Numbered from the stretch's first letter, positions 45,202-53,106 are shown. The stretch is 64,000 nt of DNA from Candidatus Nitrosotalea okcheonensis (GCF_900177045.1 NZ_LT841358.1:1451396-1515395); one strand, 5' to 3'. The notes: generated from the sequence alone by a model not told the origin. A program made the numbers and translations.

Positions 45202-45288
45202 GCGTGGCTCCGTAGACTCGAATTGTGGATCCCACTTGGGTGGGATAAAAGGAGGTAATCTCTATCTGTCTACGAATAAGGGCCACGC
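45202..45288. ncRNA. candidate structured RNA with long closing stem
   Basis: GCGTGGC (45202-45208) pairs with GCCACGC (45282-45288). CGTAGAC (45211-45217) pairs with GTCTACG (45268-45274). Inside, ATCCCAC-TTGG-GTGGGAT (45229-45246) forms a perfect 7-bp hairpin, and GAG-GTAAT-CTC (45252-45262) a weak one. GC content exceeds its AT-rich surroundings, as expected for RNA genes in AT-rich genomes. It matches no tRNA, 5S, SRP or RNase P landmark that I can see. Strand cannot be fixed; TATA-like tracts upstream favour plus. Confidence 0.55.
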
Positions 45289-45351
45289 CATTAAATTCGA
45301 ACCACTGAAAAGTGAAAACTAGTTTTGACGCAAAAACGATTTTACAAAAAT

Positions 45352-46266
45352 TTAGAGTTTGAGTGATTCCTTCAATCCCTTGTATCTATTTCTAATTGTA
45401 ACTTCGGTTACTCCGGCAGCTTGGGCAACGTCCTTTTGTGTTTTATTTTCTCCATTCATGACACATGACAAGTATAATGCAGCAGCTGCAAGTCCCATCG
45501 GATCCTTTCCAGCAGAGATCTCAATTTCAGCTGCATCTTTTAGAATCTGTAAAGCTCTTCTTTTTGTCTTTTCACTCAAGCCTGCCTTGCTTGCAATCCT
45601 TGCAACACATTTTATTGGATCTACAACTGGCATTTTTAGATCGAGTTCTCGTAACAACAATCTATAACATCTTGCAACATCCTTTCGCTTGATGTTGATC
45701 CCATTTGCAACATCCGTAAGTGTTCTTGGAGTTTCAGTGTCTCTACATGCTGCATATAGCGCAGCAGCTACAAGTCCCGGAATTGATCTGCCTCTAACAA
45801 GACCTTTGTCAAGTGCTTTTCTGTAAATGTAAGCAGTCTTTTCAATCACTGCATCAGATAATGCAAGTTTATCTTTTAGTCTATCAAGCTCACTGAAAGC
45901 CTGTCTAAAGTTTCTGTCTACTGGTTCATGAACCTGACTTCTGCTATCCCAAGTTCTCAATCTTTCTATAGTACTCTTCATGGATGCAGAAAGTGGTTTT
46001 CCTGATGCATCCTTGTCAGCAGGACCAATTATTGTTGCAAGTCCCATGTCGTGCATTGCAAGTGATGTGGGTGTTCCAGTTCTACTTCGGTCCTCATGTT
46101 CTTCTTTAGAAAATGATCTCCATTCTGGACCGGATTCTTCTACACGTTCTGTAAGTACAAAACCACAACCTCCGCAAAACATCTCTCCCGTAGTATTATC
46201 AGTTACCATTGGACCTTTTCCACAACGAGGACAACGTCCGCCAGAACCAAAGGATTCACGAGTCAT
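45352..46266 (-). CDS. tfb: transcription initiation factor TFB
   Basis: The archaeal TFIIB homologue that recruits RNA polymerase to TBP-bound promoters. From MTRESFGSGGRCPRCG, the zinc ribbon is CPRCGKGPMVTD...CGGCGFVL. The B-reader/linker follows (GPEWRSFSKEEHEDRSRTG), then two cyclin-like repeats (about 115-210 and 212-304). The second has the DNA-binding helix-turn-helix TQKDVAQAAGVTEVTIRNRYK. ATG 46266 is preferred over 46296, which adds a leader before the conserved start. Confidence 0.96.
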   Translation of the reverse strand: MTRESFGSGGRCPRCGKGPMVTDNTTGEMFCGGCGFVLTERVEESGPEWRSFSKEEHEDRSRTGTPTSLAMHDMGLATIIGPADKDASGKPLSASMKSTIERLRTWDSRSQVHEPVDRNFRQAFSELDRLKDKLALSDAVIEKTAYIYRKALDKGLVRGRSIPGLVAAALYAACRDTETPRTLTDVANGINIKRKDVARCYRLLLRELDLKMPVVDPIKCVARIASKAGLSEKTKRRALQILKDAAEIEISAGKDPMGLAAAALYLSCVMNGENKTQKDVAQAAGVTEVTIRNRYKGLKESLKL

Positions 46267-46296
46267 ATAATATCTTATAAGAATTTCGATTAACAT

Positions 46297-46623
46297 AAAT
46301 AAAAAGGTTTAACTATGAGTTCTCAATCTATTAATTAGTTATTTTATCATCATAATATACGAAAATTATAGATTATCTTTAATTGTTATCTAAATATTAG
46401 AATTCATGTATTGGAATTTCTTACATTGCTCTTTTTTTTCTAGATGATTATTCATGAAACAAGATCAAATTTGATCTTCTCAAATAATATTTTTTGATTT
46501 ATTTTTTTAAAATTATTTTTGAAATTTTTTTACAATTTTTCTTGAAATTTTTTTACAAAATTATTTGAGGACTTGTGCAAAACCTTTAAATACATTTGTT
46601 CTGCAGAACCCGCATTAAATAAA
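46297..46623. promoter_or_regulatory. AT-rich regulatory region between tfb and the mini zinc-finger gene
   Basis: It contains an 18-bp perfect palindrome AAGATCAAATTTGATCTT (46461-46478). There is also a 16-bp direct repeat TGAAATTTTTTTACAA (46520-46535 and 46543-46558, period 23). A strong promoter, BRE-like GCAAAACC plus TTTAAATA (46585-46592), follows. A 10-bp palindrome TTCTGCAGAA (46599-46608) lies just upstream of the expected initiation site. These look like operator sites; the binding proteins are unknown. Confidence 0.5.
46585..46592 (+). promoter_or_regulatory. strong TATA promoter of the C2H2 mini-protein
   Basis: TTTAAATA preceded by purine-rich GCAAAACC is a near-consensus archaeal BRE/TATA. 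Initiation is expected about 25 nt downstream (near 46614), giving a leader of about 10 nt before ATG 46624. The palindrome TTCTGCAGAA lies between TATA and start. Confidence 0.6.
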
Positions 46624-46734
46624 ATGGAACAATGTCCACTTTGTTGTGAATTCCAGCAGTCGAATCAGGCACTGGCTATTCACCTAAAAAAAATCCATCC
46701 ACAGAGAAATACTGCTATTCAAATAATGCAATAG
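46624..46734 (+). CDS. 36-residue C2H2 zinc-finger mini-protein
   Basis: Begins MEQCPLCCEFQQSNQALAIH. The spacing C-x2-C, then L-x2-H-x4-H (LAIHLKKIH) is a single classical C2H2 finger, with the usual hydrophobic core residues F and L. The last residues are a short basic tail. A near-consensus promoter precedes it, and a T-rich tract (46790-46802) follows, so it is a compact transcription unit. Single C2H2 mini-proteins are known in archaea, where some regulate transcription. Its role here is unknown. Confidence 0.75.
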   Translation: MEQCPLCCEFQQSNQALAIHLKKIHPQRNTAIQIMQ

Positions 46735-46920
46735 GACTTTGCGCGGGGATTAGTCGTAGGATGTATCCAATCATGGTTATCCACGAGTTTTTAGTTTTTT
46801 ATTAAAATGAAAAGCAAGCGCAAGCTGAACCTGATCTTCTATATTTTGTCAGCTAAATTTAGTATACTGTGAACCGTATTTCACACCTGAAATTAAAAAC
46901 CAACTTTATCAGTGGTAACC
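46735..46920. other. spacer between mini zinc-finger and CdvB genes
   Basis: Contains a T-rich tract (46790-46802, two T runs) likely to end the mini-protein transcript, and an A-rich promoter-like stretch (46888-46900) before the CdvB-type gene. Nothing else is recognised. Confidence 0.5.
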
Positions 46921-47559
46921 ATGACAACATTTACAAACAATTGGCAAAGACCGCAAACACCAAGTCTTGGTGAAAAAATTAATGATGCACTAAAACCAAA
47001 AGGTGCGCTAAAACCAAGATTGGAGGCTGGAATAAAAAGACTCCAAACTCAAATTGTAAAACTTGATGGAATGATTACCAAACTAAAACAAAAAGATGAA
47101 AAGTTATTCAAAAGAATTGTAATTGCAACACAGAATCATGATATTACTGCAAGTAAAGTTTTATCAAAAGAATTAGCCGAGGTTAGAAAAGTAACAAAGC
47201 TTTTAGGAAACGCTAGGATTGCTCTAGAACAAATCGAGCTTAGACTAAGCACATTCCATGACCTAGGAGACACCGTGGTAACCATCATGCCAACAATAGG
47301 CTTGATGAAGAACCTCAAATCTTCTCTAGTCAAATTTATGCCAGAAGCTGACCGTGAGCTAACTGGAATGACTGAGATGCTCGGAGGTCTTATGACTGAC
47401 ACATTCCATAGTGGCGACTTTGGAATTGACTCGAGTGCAACAAGCGAGGAATCTGAAAAGATCCTCCAAGAGGCTTCTGCAGTTGCAGAGGCAGCAATTA
47501 ATGATAAACTGCCTTCAATGCCTGCTGATCAATCATCTTCCTCAGCACGCTACGTCTAG
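46921..47559 (+). CDS. cdvB: CdvB-like ESCRT-III protein
   Basis: About 212 residues from MTTFTNNW. The Snf7-like helical core runs about 20-150 (LKPRLEAGIKRLQTQIVKLDGMITKLKQKDEKLFKRIVIATQ... in part). It is basic at the N-terminus and turns acidic toward the end, as in ESCRT-III, with an Asp/Glu/Ser-rich tail (SSATSEESEKILQEA). It probably polymerises during cell division or membrane remodelling. A C-terminal MIM2 motif for CdvC binding is not obvious, so it may be one of the accessory paralogues. No CdvA or CdvC in the window. Confidence 0.85.
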   Translation: MTTFTNNWQRPQTPSLGEKINDALKPKGALKPRLEAGIKRLQTQIVKLDGMITKLKQKDEKLFKRIVIATQNHDITASKVLSKELAEVRKVTKLLGNARIALEQIELRLSTFHDLGDTVVTIMPTIGLMKNLKSSLVKFMPEADRELTGMTEMLGGLMTDTFHSGDFGIDSSATSEESEKILQEASAVAEAAINDKLPSMPADQSSSSARYV

Positions 47560-48827
47560 GTTATCATATTATTTGATAATCTGTAGCGGAAGTATATTTT
47601 ATACAATACTAGTGATACCACTAGTACTGCGGAAGCAGATAGAAACATAGTAGCATATCCCAAAAATTTTGTCAATTCCCCTGTAACAAAAGAGCCCACA
47701 AATACTCCTATACCTGTTATTGCACTGTTCACCCCAAGATATTTTCCCTCAAATCCCTGTGGAATGCTTTTGAAAAATATGACAGAGCTAGATGTACTAT
47801 AGATTGAAAATGCAATTACCATCATACAAGCAGATGTCATTGTAATTGGAAAACCCAAAGTTCCTACCATGAAGAATAACGAAACAGCAGGAATCATTAC
47901 TGCTAAAATTCGTGGTATATGTGCTAGAATGGTTGATCGTTCTTCTCCAAGCTTTGATATTATTTTTGGGGCTATGAAAAATACCAATAACATGGCTATC
48001 ATTTGAATCGTATAATTCAGGAAGACATCAGCATTTGAAAAATTCTGATTTTTTAAAAATGGCGTCCAGGCAGTAAGATACATGTTACTTCCAGAATAGA
48101 AAAAAAATGAAGCCAGGTAGAATATGCCTATCTCATTGCTTATTCTTCCCTTGAATAGCGTAATTATATGCCTGAAATCATATACTTCAAGAATCTTTGG
48201 GAAAACAAAATGATGATGACTAATTGAATAGCGTATGCCATGAAGTGAGTGAGCAATACTGCTTCTTTCAATATGAATACTATCGCTGTCCCTTACAGAT
48301 ATACTCAAAACCAGAGATATGCCGCTTGATACAGCGCATATCAAAAAGTATGGCCTAAGATCAAAATAAAAACTTCCAACTGTTCCAATTATCATAGCAA
48401 CTAACATTCCAAGTGTACTGATAATTGATGTCTTGGCAAATAACCAACTCCAGAGATTCTTTTGTACTGATTCCATCACAAGAAGTTGTGTAACTGGGCT
48501 TTTTGCAACCATGAAAAACCCAAGCACTGTTGCTAATCCATATAGAACGTAAATCGAATTGGTAAAATACATCCCAAGGCTACAGAGAAGAACAAAAAAG
48601 AATGATGTAACAAGTATTGGCCTTTTAGAATGAAATCTATCTATTATTTTCCCCCATGTCAACGAACCAATAGCTATCGAGCCATTTTGCAGAGCAGATA
48701 TGATAGCTACCTCTCCTATGTCACCCCCCAGAAAGATTACATATAATGGAATTACAGTGCTTAATCCCTGAGAAGTAATCTGGGATGGTAACAAATACCA
48801 CATCCATCGTTTATTCTGAAGTTGCAT
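47556..48827 (-). CDS. major facilitator superfamily transporter
   Basis: 423 residues with about 11-12 hydrophobic helices in two halves. The loop after helix 2 carries GKIIDRFHSKRP, the MFS motif A region. The central loop is basic (SSIAHSLHGIRYSISHHH). The substrate cannot be told; drug or metabolite export is the usual role for this size. Its stop overlaps that of CdvB by 4 bp on the other strand. Confidence 0.85.
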   Translation of the reverse strand: MQLQNKRWMWYLLPSQITSQGLSTVIPLYVIFLGGDIGEVAIISALQNGSIAIGSLTWGKIIDRFHSKRPILVTSFFFVLLCSLGMYFTNSIYVLYGLATVLGFFMVAKSPVTQLLVMESVQKNLWSWLFAKTSIISTLGMLVAMIIGTVGSFYFDLRPYFLICAVSSGISLVLSISVRDSDSIHIERSSIAHSLHGIRYSISHHHFVFPKILEVYDFRHIITLFKGRISNEIGIFYLASFFFYSGSNMYLTAWTPFLKNQNFSNADVFLNYTIQMIAMLLVFFIAPKIISKLGEERSTILAHIPRILAVMIPAVSLFFMVGTLGFPITMTSACMMVIAFSIYSTSSSVIFFKSIPQGFEGKYLGVNSAITGIGVFVGSFVTGELTKFLGYATMFLSASAVLVVSLVLYKIYFRYRLSNNMIT

Positions 48828-49220
48828 CGTCTAGCATCAGAGATTGGGCATTATTGTATAATGCATTTAAAAAATTTCCATGGTTTTGTCTATTCTTTGC
48901 TATTTATGGAAAAATTTTATCATGCAGAAGTGTGGAGATCACACATTGTGAGTGCTAGACTCAAAGCATGCTGACCTTTGTCATCATTTCCTTCGGGGTA
49001 CCTTGGGATGCTTTATGTGGAAAGATTGCTCTTTACACATCACACATTGCTTGCATGATACCTATCTTGGGAGGATGTCCTTTGATAGGGAGTACTAATA
49101 CGTGAATAAAATATTTAAGGCTTGTGTCCAATTTTATCGTAAATCTTTGATTTTTTTTGATTATTCAAAGTTGTTAGATAATTTCTCAGACATGTCCGCA
49201 AATTTTTCTATAAAGCTTTT
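48828..49220. other. intergenic region with multi-hairpin element
   Basis: 393 bp upstream of both the MFS gene and the gene at 49221. It has TATA-like stretches at about 48862-48875 and 48898-48908. The hairpin series 48928-49090 follows, and then a promoter-like AAATATTTAAGG (49109-49120) for the next gene. Confidence 0.65.
48928..49090. ncRNA. candidate structured RNA with four successive hairpins
   Basis: Hairpin 1 is GTGTG/CACAC (48930-48944). Hairpin 2 is AAAGCAT/ATGCTTT (48963-48969 with 49008-49014). Hairpin 3 is ATGTG-g-AAAG / CTTT-a-CACAT (49015-49040). Hairpin 4 is CCTATC/GATAGG (49061-49089) with inner GGA/TCC. ATCACACATTG is repeated (48938-48948 and 49039-49049). A TATA-like CTATTTATGG (48898-48908) about 25 nt upstream supports plus-strand transcription from near 48928. 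It matches no RNA class I can recognise. Confidence 0.45.
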
Positions 49221-49583
49221 ATGATACGACGACGTAATCCAGTCATGAAAAAGGATGGGGACGTGTATCAGCTTATTTATGAATCAAATCTAGACAGCAA
49301 ACTAGAGCAAATTCTAATTGGATTGGTAAAAGACAATCCTTCTCCGAAGATTGAATCAATAATTCAAAAGTTCCTTCTATATGTCCAACATTCCACAGAA
49401 AATTTCTGGACTACTTATTACAGTGCAAAAACATACGAAGAAAAACTAGATTGTTACTACCAGTATTCCAAAAACCAATGTCTTGCAACCGAGGTGTTAG
49501 TAAGGGATCTGGGTTCATTGTCCTCTGATGATGAAATAAAGGAAAATCTGGATGCACTAGTAAAAGAGAGTTTTACATTCTAG
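49221..49583 (+). CDS. hypothetical helical protein, about 112-120 aa
   Basis: Two starts are possible: ATG 49221 (MIRRRNPVMKK) and ATG 49245 (MKKDGDVYQLIYESN). A TATA-like CTATAAAG (49208-49215) is closer in position to the second. The sequence is acidic and helical, with aromatic patches (ENFWTTYYSAKTYEEKLDCYYQYSK). No family is recognised. It overlaps the end of the coiled-coil gene by 4 bp on the opposite strand. Confidence 0.6.
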   Translation: MIRRRNPVMKKDGDVYQLIYESNLDSKLEQILIGLVKDNPSPKIESIIQKFLLYVQHSTENFWTTYYSAKTYEEKLDCYYQYSKNQCLATEVLVRDLGSLSSDDEIKENLDALVKESFTF

Positions 49584-50173
49584 GTTAGAGAAGACTCGGT
49601 CTTTGGTCTAGTCTCTTTGAATTTTGCTATCTTGCTACCTTCTTCATTTACTACTTGATCAATGTTGACTAGCCTTTCTCGTAGGTTGGTGATCATTACT
49701 GCAACATCATCTGCTTCTTTTTCAACCTCACTTCTTTTTTGTTGTAATGTCTTGATGCCCTGTTTTTCTTCTTCTATGTATTGACCTACTTTGACAAGTT
49801 TCTCCTTTAGATTCTTGATATCGACTGATTCATCTTCAATATTTTTTTCTAGACTAGTTCGCTTGTCTTTGAGGTCCTTGATCATTAAACCTACATAGTC
49901 TATAGCTTCTTCTAACTTGGTTCTCTTGTCCATTAATGCCTGGATTCCTATATCTTCACCTGATGTGCTCATACGAGTTTGTTGAATAGGTTCCGGTATT
50001 TTTACTTGTTCTGAAGGGTGAAAATGGGATTCTTCAATGACTTCGGACGTCTTTATATTCCCTGCTTCTGGTTCATATTGAAAAACCTTGCCTGGCTGAT
50101 CAGCGATCTTGCCCTCCATTCCTGAAGAAATCGATCCGTTCTCATCCTTTTTCTTTCGGAATTTGTCAAACAT
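49580..50173 (-). CDS. coiled-coil protein with basic N-terminal patch
   Basis: 197 residues. The basic start MFDKFRKKKDENG is followed by a polar disordered stretch (to about 75). A long heptad-rich region about 80-190 follows, repeating DLKDKRTSLEKNI, NLKEKLVKVGQYI, TLQQKRSEVEKE and NLRERLVNIDQVV. It probably dimerises or forms filaments. Proteins with this layout are common in Nitrososphaerota; no function is established here. Confidence 0.7.
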   Translation of the reverse strand: MFDKFRKKKDENGSISSGMEGKIADQPGKVFQYEPEAGNIKTSEVIEESHFHPSEQVKIPEPIQQTRMSTSGEDIGIQALMDKRTKLEEAIDYVGLMIKDLKDKRTSLEKNIEDESVDIKNLKEKLVKVGQYIEEEKQGIKTLQQKRSEVEKEADDVAVMITNLRERLVNIDQVVNEEGSKIAKFKETRPKTESSLT

Positions 50174-50333
50174 ATTGCTTATGGGTTATTGTTATTTTTA
50201 ATATATAAAAAGTTAATAAGTAAAAAGCTGGTTTTGCGAAGTTTGGAATGACAATCTATTGAATATTTCATCTAAATGGGTTGGTATGGGGATTGAGATA
50301 TATTTAGAGACCTAAATCTTTGGTTCGAGTTAC

Positions 50334-50711
50334 TTGAATAATGGCAAAGTAAACCTACTTCCAATAGTAGAAGATATCATTGGATTAGATCAAATGATGC
50401 GATTTGCTGCAATAATAGATCTAAAAGGAAACATATCTGAAGCAATAATGAAAGAAGGCAAGACTTCGTTAAAGTCCCAAAAGGAGGAAGAGCATTTCTG
50501 CAAACAAGTGGCAACAAGGAGAAAAATTAGACAACAGTTTGACAAAAGCCTCGGACCCGTAAATTATGTACACATTGAACGTCAAAAAATTACTCAGATT
50601 GTTATCTATCCAAAACGTAAGACTGTCTATGTGACAATGGAACCAGATATGGATATAAAACGAAAGTTAGAAATTGTAGAATTAATCAAAAAGAAAACTG
50701 CAAAATTATAA
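50334..50711 (+). CDS. DUF6659-like thaumarchaeal protein
   Basis: 125 residues with FAAIIDLKGNISEAIMKEGK, a roadblock-like strand-turn-helix. VHIERQKITQIVIYPKRKTVYVTMEP follows, matching a small family typical of Nitrososphaerota. It starts at TTG 50334, about 28 nt after the TATA-like ATATATTTAG (50298-50307). Possibly a signalling or GTPase-associated fold; the family name is from memory and should be checked. Confidence 0.6.
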   Translation: MNNGKVNLLPIVEDIIGLDQMMRFAAIIDLKGNISEAIMKEGKTSLKSQKEEEHFCKQVATRRKIRQQFDKSLGPVNYVHIERQKITQIVIYPKRKTVYVTMEPDMDIKRKLEIVELIKKKTAKL

Positions 50712-50968
50712 AATTAAAGAGCATAGAACCTCTCAATAACCAGATTTTACTCTATTTGTTGACTATTCCTTGTCTATAGGTAGTAGCAAAGCGTTTGCTT
50801 GGCTGCATAATCTTTGTTTTGTATTCTGGCATGCTTGATTTCTGCTCTCCCGCGCTTCTCAATAACCAGAAAATTGACTGTTTCAAGGCCTGAAACTGTC
50901 GTTCCGCTATGCGTTCCGCTATGAAATTTCATGCTGTCCCTGATAAAACATCAATACTATAACACCTC
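50712..50968. promoter_or_regulatory. repeat-bearing leader of the membrane-signalling cassette
   Basis: TCTCAATAACCAGA occurs at 50731-50744 and 50857-50870. GTTTCA/TGAAAC forms a hairpin (50879-50895). CGTTCCGCTATG is tandemly duplicated (50900-50911, 50912-50923) and is followed by GAAATTTC. These lie just ahead of the HTH gene at 50969. They may be operators for that regulator or part of a structured leader. Confidence 0.45.
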
Positions 50969-51256
50969 ATGTCAAAACAACAATACAGGTCCGAAATGGG
51001 CATCATAGCCGATATCCTTGGTGTGGCCATGGATGGAGGAACCCAAGGAGTGATTATCTCCGCTATATCCCGAAGAGCAAACCTATCTCATTATGCAGTA
51101 CTTGAGAAATGTCAGAAATTAATAGATGCAGGATTGGTAGAATCAATGAAATCCGACAGAAATAGGCTTTTTAGGGTTACAGAGAAAGGAATCAGGTTCT
51201 CCCAGGAATTCCAGAGATTCCAAGGCGTAATGCAGGGACTTAATCTCAGGTATTAA
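50969..51256 (+). CDS. winged-helix regulator, 95 aa
   Basis: A small soluble winged helix. Helix 2-3 is GVIISAISRRANLSHYAVLEKCQKLIDAGL and the wing is VESMKSDRNRLFRVTEKG. It resembles the ArnR1/PadR-like group. It is the first gene of a three-gene unit; the next gene begins 3 bp after its stop and the third overlaps the second. The repeats at 50731-50923 in front of it are candidate binding sites. Confidence 0.8.
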   Translation: MSKQQYRSEMGIIADILGVAMDGGTQGVIISAISRRANLSHYAVLEKCQKLIDAGLVESMKSDRNRLFRVTEKGIRFSQEFQRFQGVMQGLNLRY

Positions 51257-51259
51257 GAA

Positions 51260-52483
51260 ATGTATCAGGAATACCAGATGATCGAGATACAAAAAGTATT
51301 ACCAGAAAGAATGCTTTTTGTAAGGATCAATTATACTCTCACAACAATGGTAAGGGCTCCAGTTGTAGCGATATGCTTTGTTTTACTCACCCTCTCTTCC
51401 TTTGTACAGTACGCTATAGGCAGCCCCAAAGTTCTTGATTTTACAGTTTATGCAGATGGAACAACCCATGTTTTCTATCAAACTGACGTAGACGCTCGAT
51501 CACCGGATTTCAGCCTGAATGTATATGGTAGTAATATTGAAAACCTTGTTGTACAGGACGAAAATGGAACACTGCTTTCAAGTAAGGTGAATGCAAATAC
51601 TATAACAGTAGCAACTCTGGGAGCTTCCGCGATAAAGGTAGACTATGATACGCCTGACTTGATATCTAAGAATGGAAGAACATGGACTTTTCATGTAAAT
51701 TCTCCTACTGATTATTCTATAATGTTACCAAAAAATACAGTAATTGTCGGAATGAGTGCATCTCCTTTAAACATGCAAATAGTTGATGATCAATCACTTC
51801 TATCGTTACCAAGTGGCTCGTCAGACATTGATTATGTCTTTGGTGTCCTAGGTACAAGCCAGACTGCTACTTTGGCAATTCAAAAAGCTCAAGATTTTAT
51901 CAATACTTTGAATTCTACAGGTGTGAAAACTCCTTTGGCTTTGGCAAAACTTCAGGAAGCTCAATTTGCTTTTAATCAAGGCAAGTATTCCGACGCAGAA
52001 TCTTTTGCTAACTCCGCAAAAAATCTTGCTCTACAAGAACAACAAACTGCCATCTCAAAACTATCCACTAACTCATCTGATAACCATATTCCAGTTAGCT
52101 CATCTGACAATTTATCGATCTATCTTTTAACTGGAGGAATTGTTGCTGCCGGAATAGCTGGAATCATAATCTTGAGAAAAGCAAGATCAACTAAGATAAT
52201 AACTTCTAGTAAAATCCCACAAAATAATGACTATATTCCATCGAAAAAGGAGGAAATTTACAAACTCAAACCAGATTTACGTCAAGATGACAAAGAAATC
52301 ATAGCATTCATTTCTGAAAAAGGAGGTCAGGTATACGAAAGCGAATTACGCAAAAAATTCTTGATGCCACGAACAACAATGTGGCGCGCTGTTAAACGAC
52401 TTGAAAGAGAAGATGTTGTTGAAATAGAAAAAGTTGATCAACAAAATCTTATTAAACTTCGTAAAATGGAGGATCAGAAATGA
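51260..52483 (+). CDS. transmembrane one-component regulator (extracellular sensor, cytoplasmic winged helix)
   Basis: Up to 407 residues. A signal-like segment (APVVAICFVLLTLSSFVQYAIG, about 33-54) is followed by an exported beta domain (55-210) and a helical repeat (about 215-265, LAKLQEAQFAFNQGKYSDAESFANSAKNLA). One membrane helix (LTGGIVAAGIAGIIIL, about 289-304) leads to a cytoplasmic winged helix (about 340-400) with LRKKFLMPRTTMWRAVKRLEREDVVEIE. The sensor and DNA-binding part are one chain. ATG 51347 would give the most typical signal peptide; 51260 couples to the upstream stop. Confidence 0.8.
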   Translation: MYQEYQMIEIQKVLPERMLFVRINYTLTTMVRAPVVAICFVLLTLSSFVQYAIGSPKVLDFTVYADGTTHVFYQTDVDARSPDFSLNVYGSNIENLVVQDENGTLLSSKVNANTITVATLGASAIKVDYDTPDLISKNGRTWTFHVNSPTDYSIMLPKNTVIVGMSASPLNMQIVDDQSLLSLPSGSSDIDYVFGVLGTSQTATLAIQKAQDFINTLNSTGVKTPLALAKLQEAQFAFNQGKYSDAESFANSAKNLALQEQQTAISKLSTNSSDNHIPVSSSDNLSIYLLTGGIVAAGIAGIIILRKARSTKIITSSKIPQNNDYIPSKKEEIYKLKPDLRQDDKEIIAFISEKGGQVYESELRKKFLMPRTTMWRAVKRLEREDVVEIEKVDQQNLIKLRKMEDQK

Positions 52484-53106
52484 AGAGTTTGACAATCTTT
52501 ATTGCAACACTAGTTGTAACATTAATCTTGAATGGTCCAATCCAATCATATGCTGATCCTCAACTTGACACATTGGTGAGTATTGCTACGCAGGCACAAA
52601 ACAATCTCAACATCAGCATATCTCAAATTCCTAATGTTCCAAATGAAATTGTTTCTCTATATGATCAAGGCTCTAATGAAACCGACGCCCTGACCAAGGC
52701 AGTAAATGCACAAGATATAGTATCAGCTAAACAACATTTTCTTTCTGCAATGAATTTTTTCAAGATTACAAACGATAAGATAAATTCTCTTAATGCAACA
52801 GGAATAAATGACCAAAAACATACAGACATAATAAAACTACAAAGTGAGATCACAAGATTGGCAAAGTTTGATGAAACGCTTCAATCTATAGCAATAACTA
52901 ACCATATGGATTTCAACTTTACACAATCTGATCAATTAATCCAAAAAGCAAAACAGGATCTTGATGCTGGTAAAGTTGATGAAGCATCAAAATTGATTGT
53001 ATCTGTAAACCAATTTCTAAATGATGCTCATGACTCGCTTACAAAAGTGGCAAAACAGCGAACCTCTGATAGGGCAAAAGATTTTACAAGTAAAACAAAC
53101 CAATAG
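52480..53106 (+). CDS. secreted helical protein
   Basis: 208 residues. The signal peptide is MKSLTIFIATLVVTLILNGPIQSYA; the rest is predicted helical with repeated Asn/Ser/Thr sites. The tail is basic (AKQRTSDRAKDFTSKTNQ). There is no cysteine. It overlaps the transmembrane regulator by 4 bp (ATGA type), so the two are made together. The helical stretch resembles the helical part of the regulator's exported domain. It may be its partner or ligand; this is inference. Confidence 0.7.
   Translation: MKSLTIFIATLVVTLILNGPIQSYADPQLDTLVSIATQAQNNLNISISQIPNVPNEIVSLYDQGSNETDALTKAVNAQDIVSAKQHFLSAMNFFKITNDKINSLNATGINDQKHTDIIKLQSEITRLAKFDETLQSIAITNHMDFNFTQSDQLIQKAKQDLDAGKVDEASKLIVSVNQFLNDAHDSLTKVAKQRTSDRAKDFTSKTNQ

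Larger units (their letters stand above)
44964..45351. other. intergenic region with structured element and tandem repeat
   Basis: 388 bp between the SDR start and the TFB end. It contains a 13-bp tandem duplication ATTGAAATATTTT (45085-45097 and 45098-45110), several TATA-like tracts (45113-45170) and the element at 45202-45288. No protein-coding frame is supported. Confidence 0.7.

Noticed and set aside
48928-49090. RNase P RNA or SRP RNA
   Set aside because: The expected conserved blocks (GAGGAAAGTCC and ACAGAA for RNase P; the SRP S-domain loops) are not seen, and it is too short.
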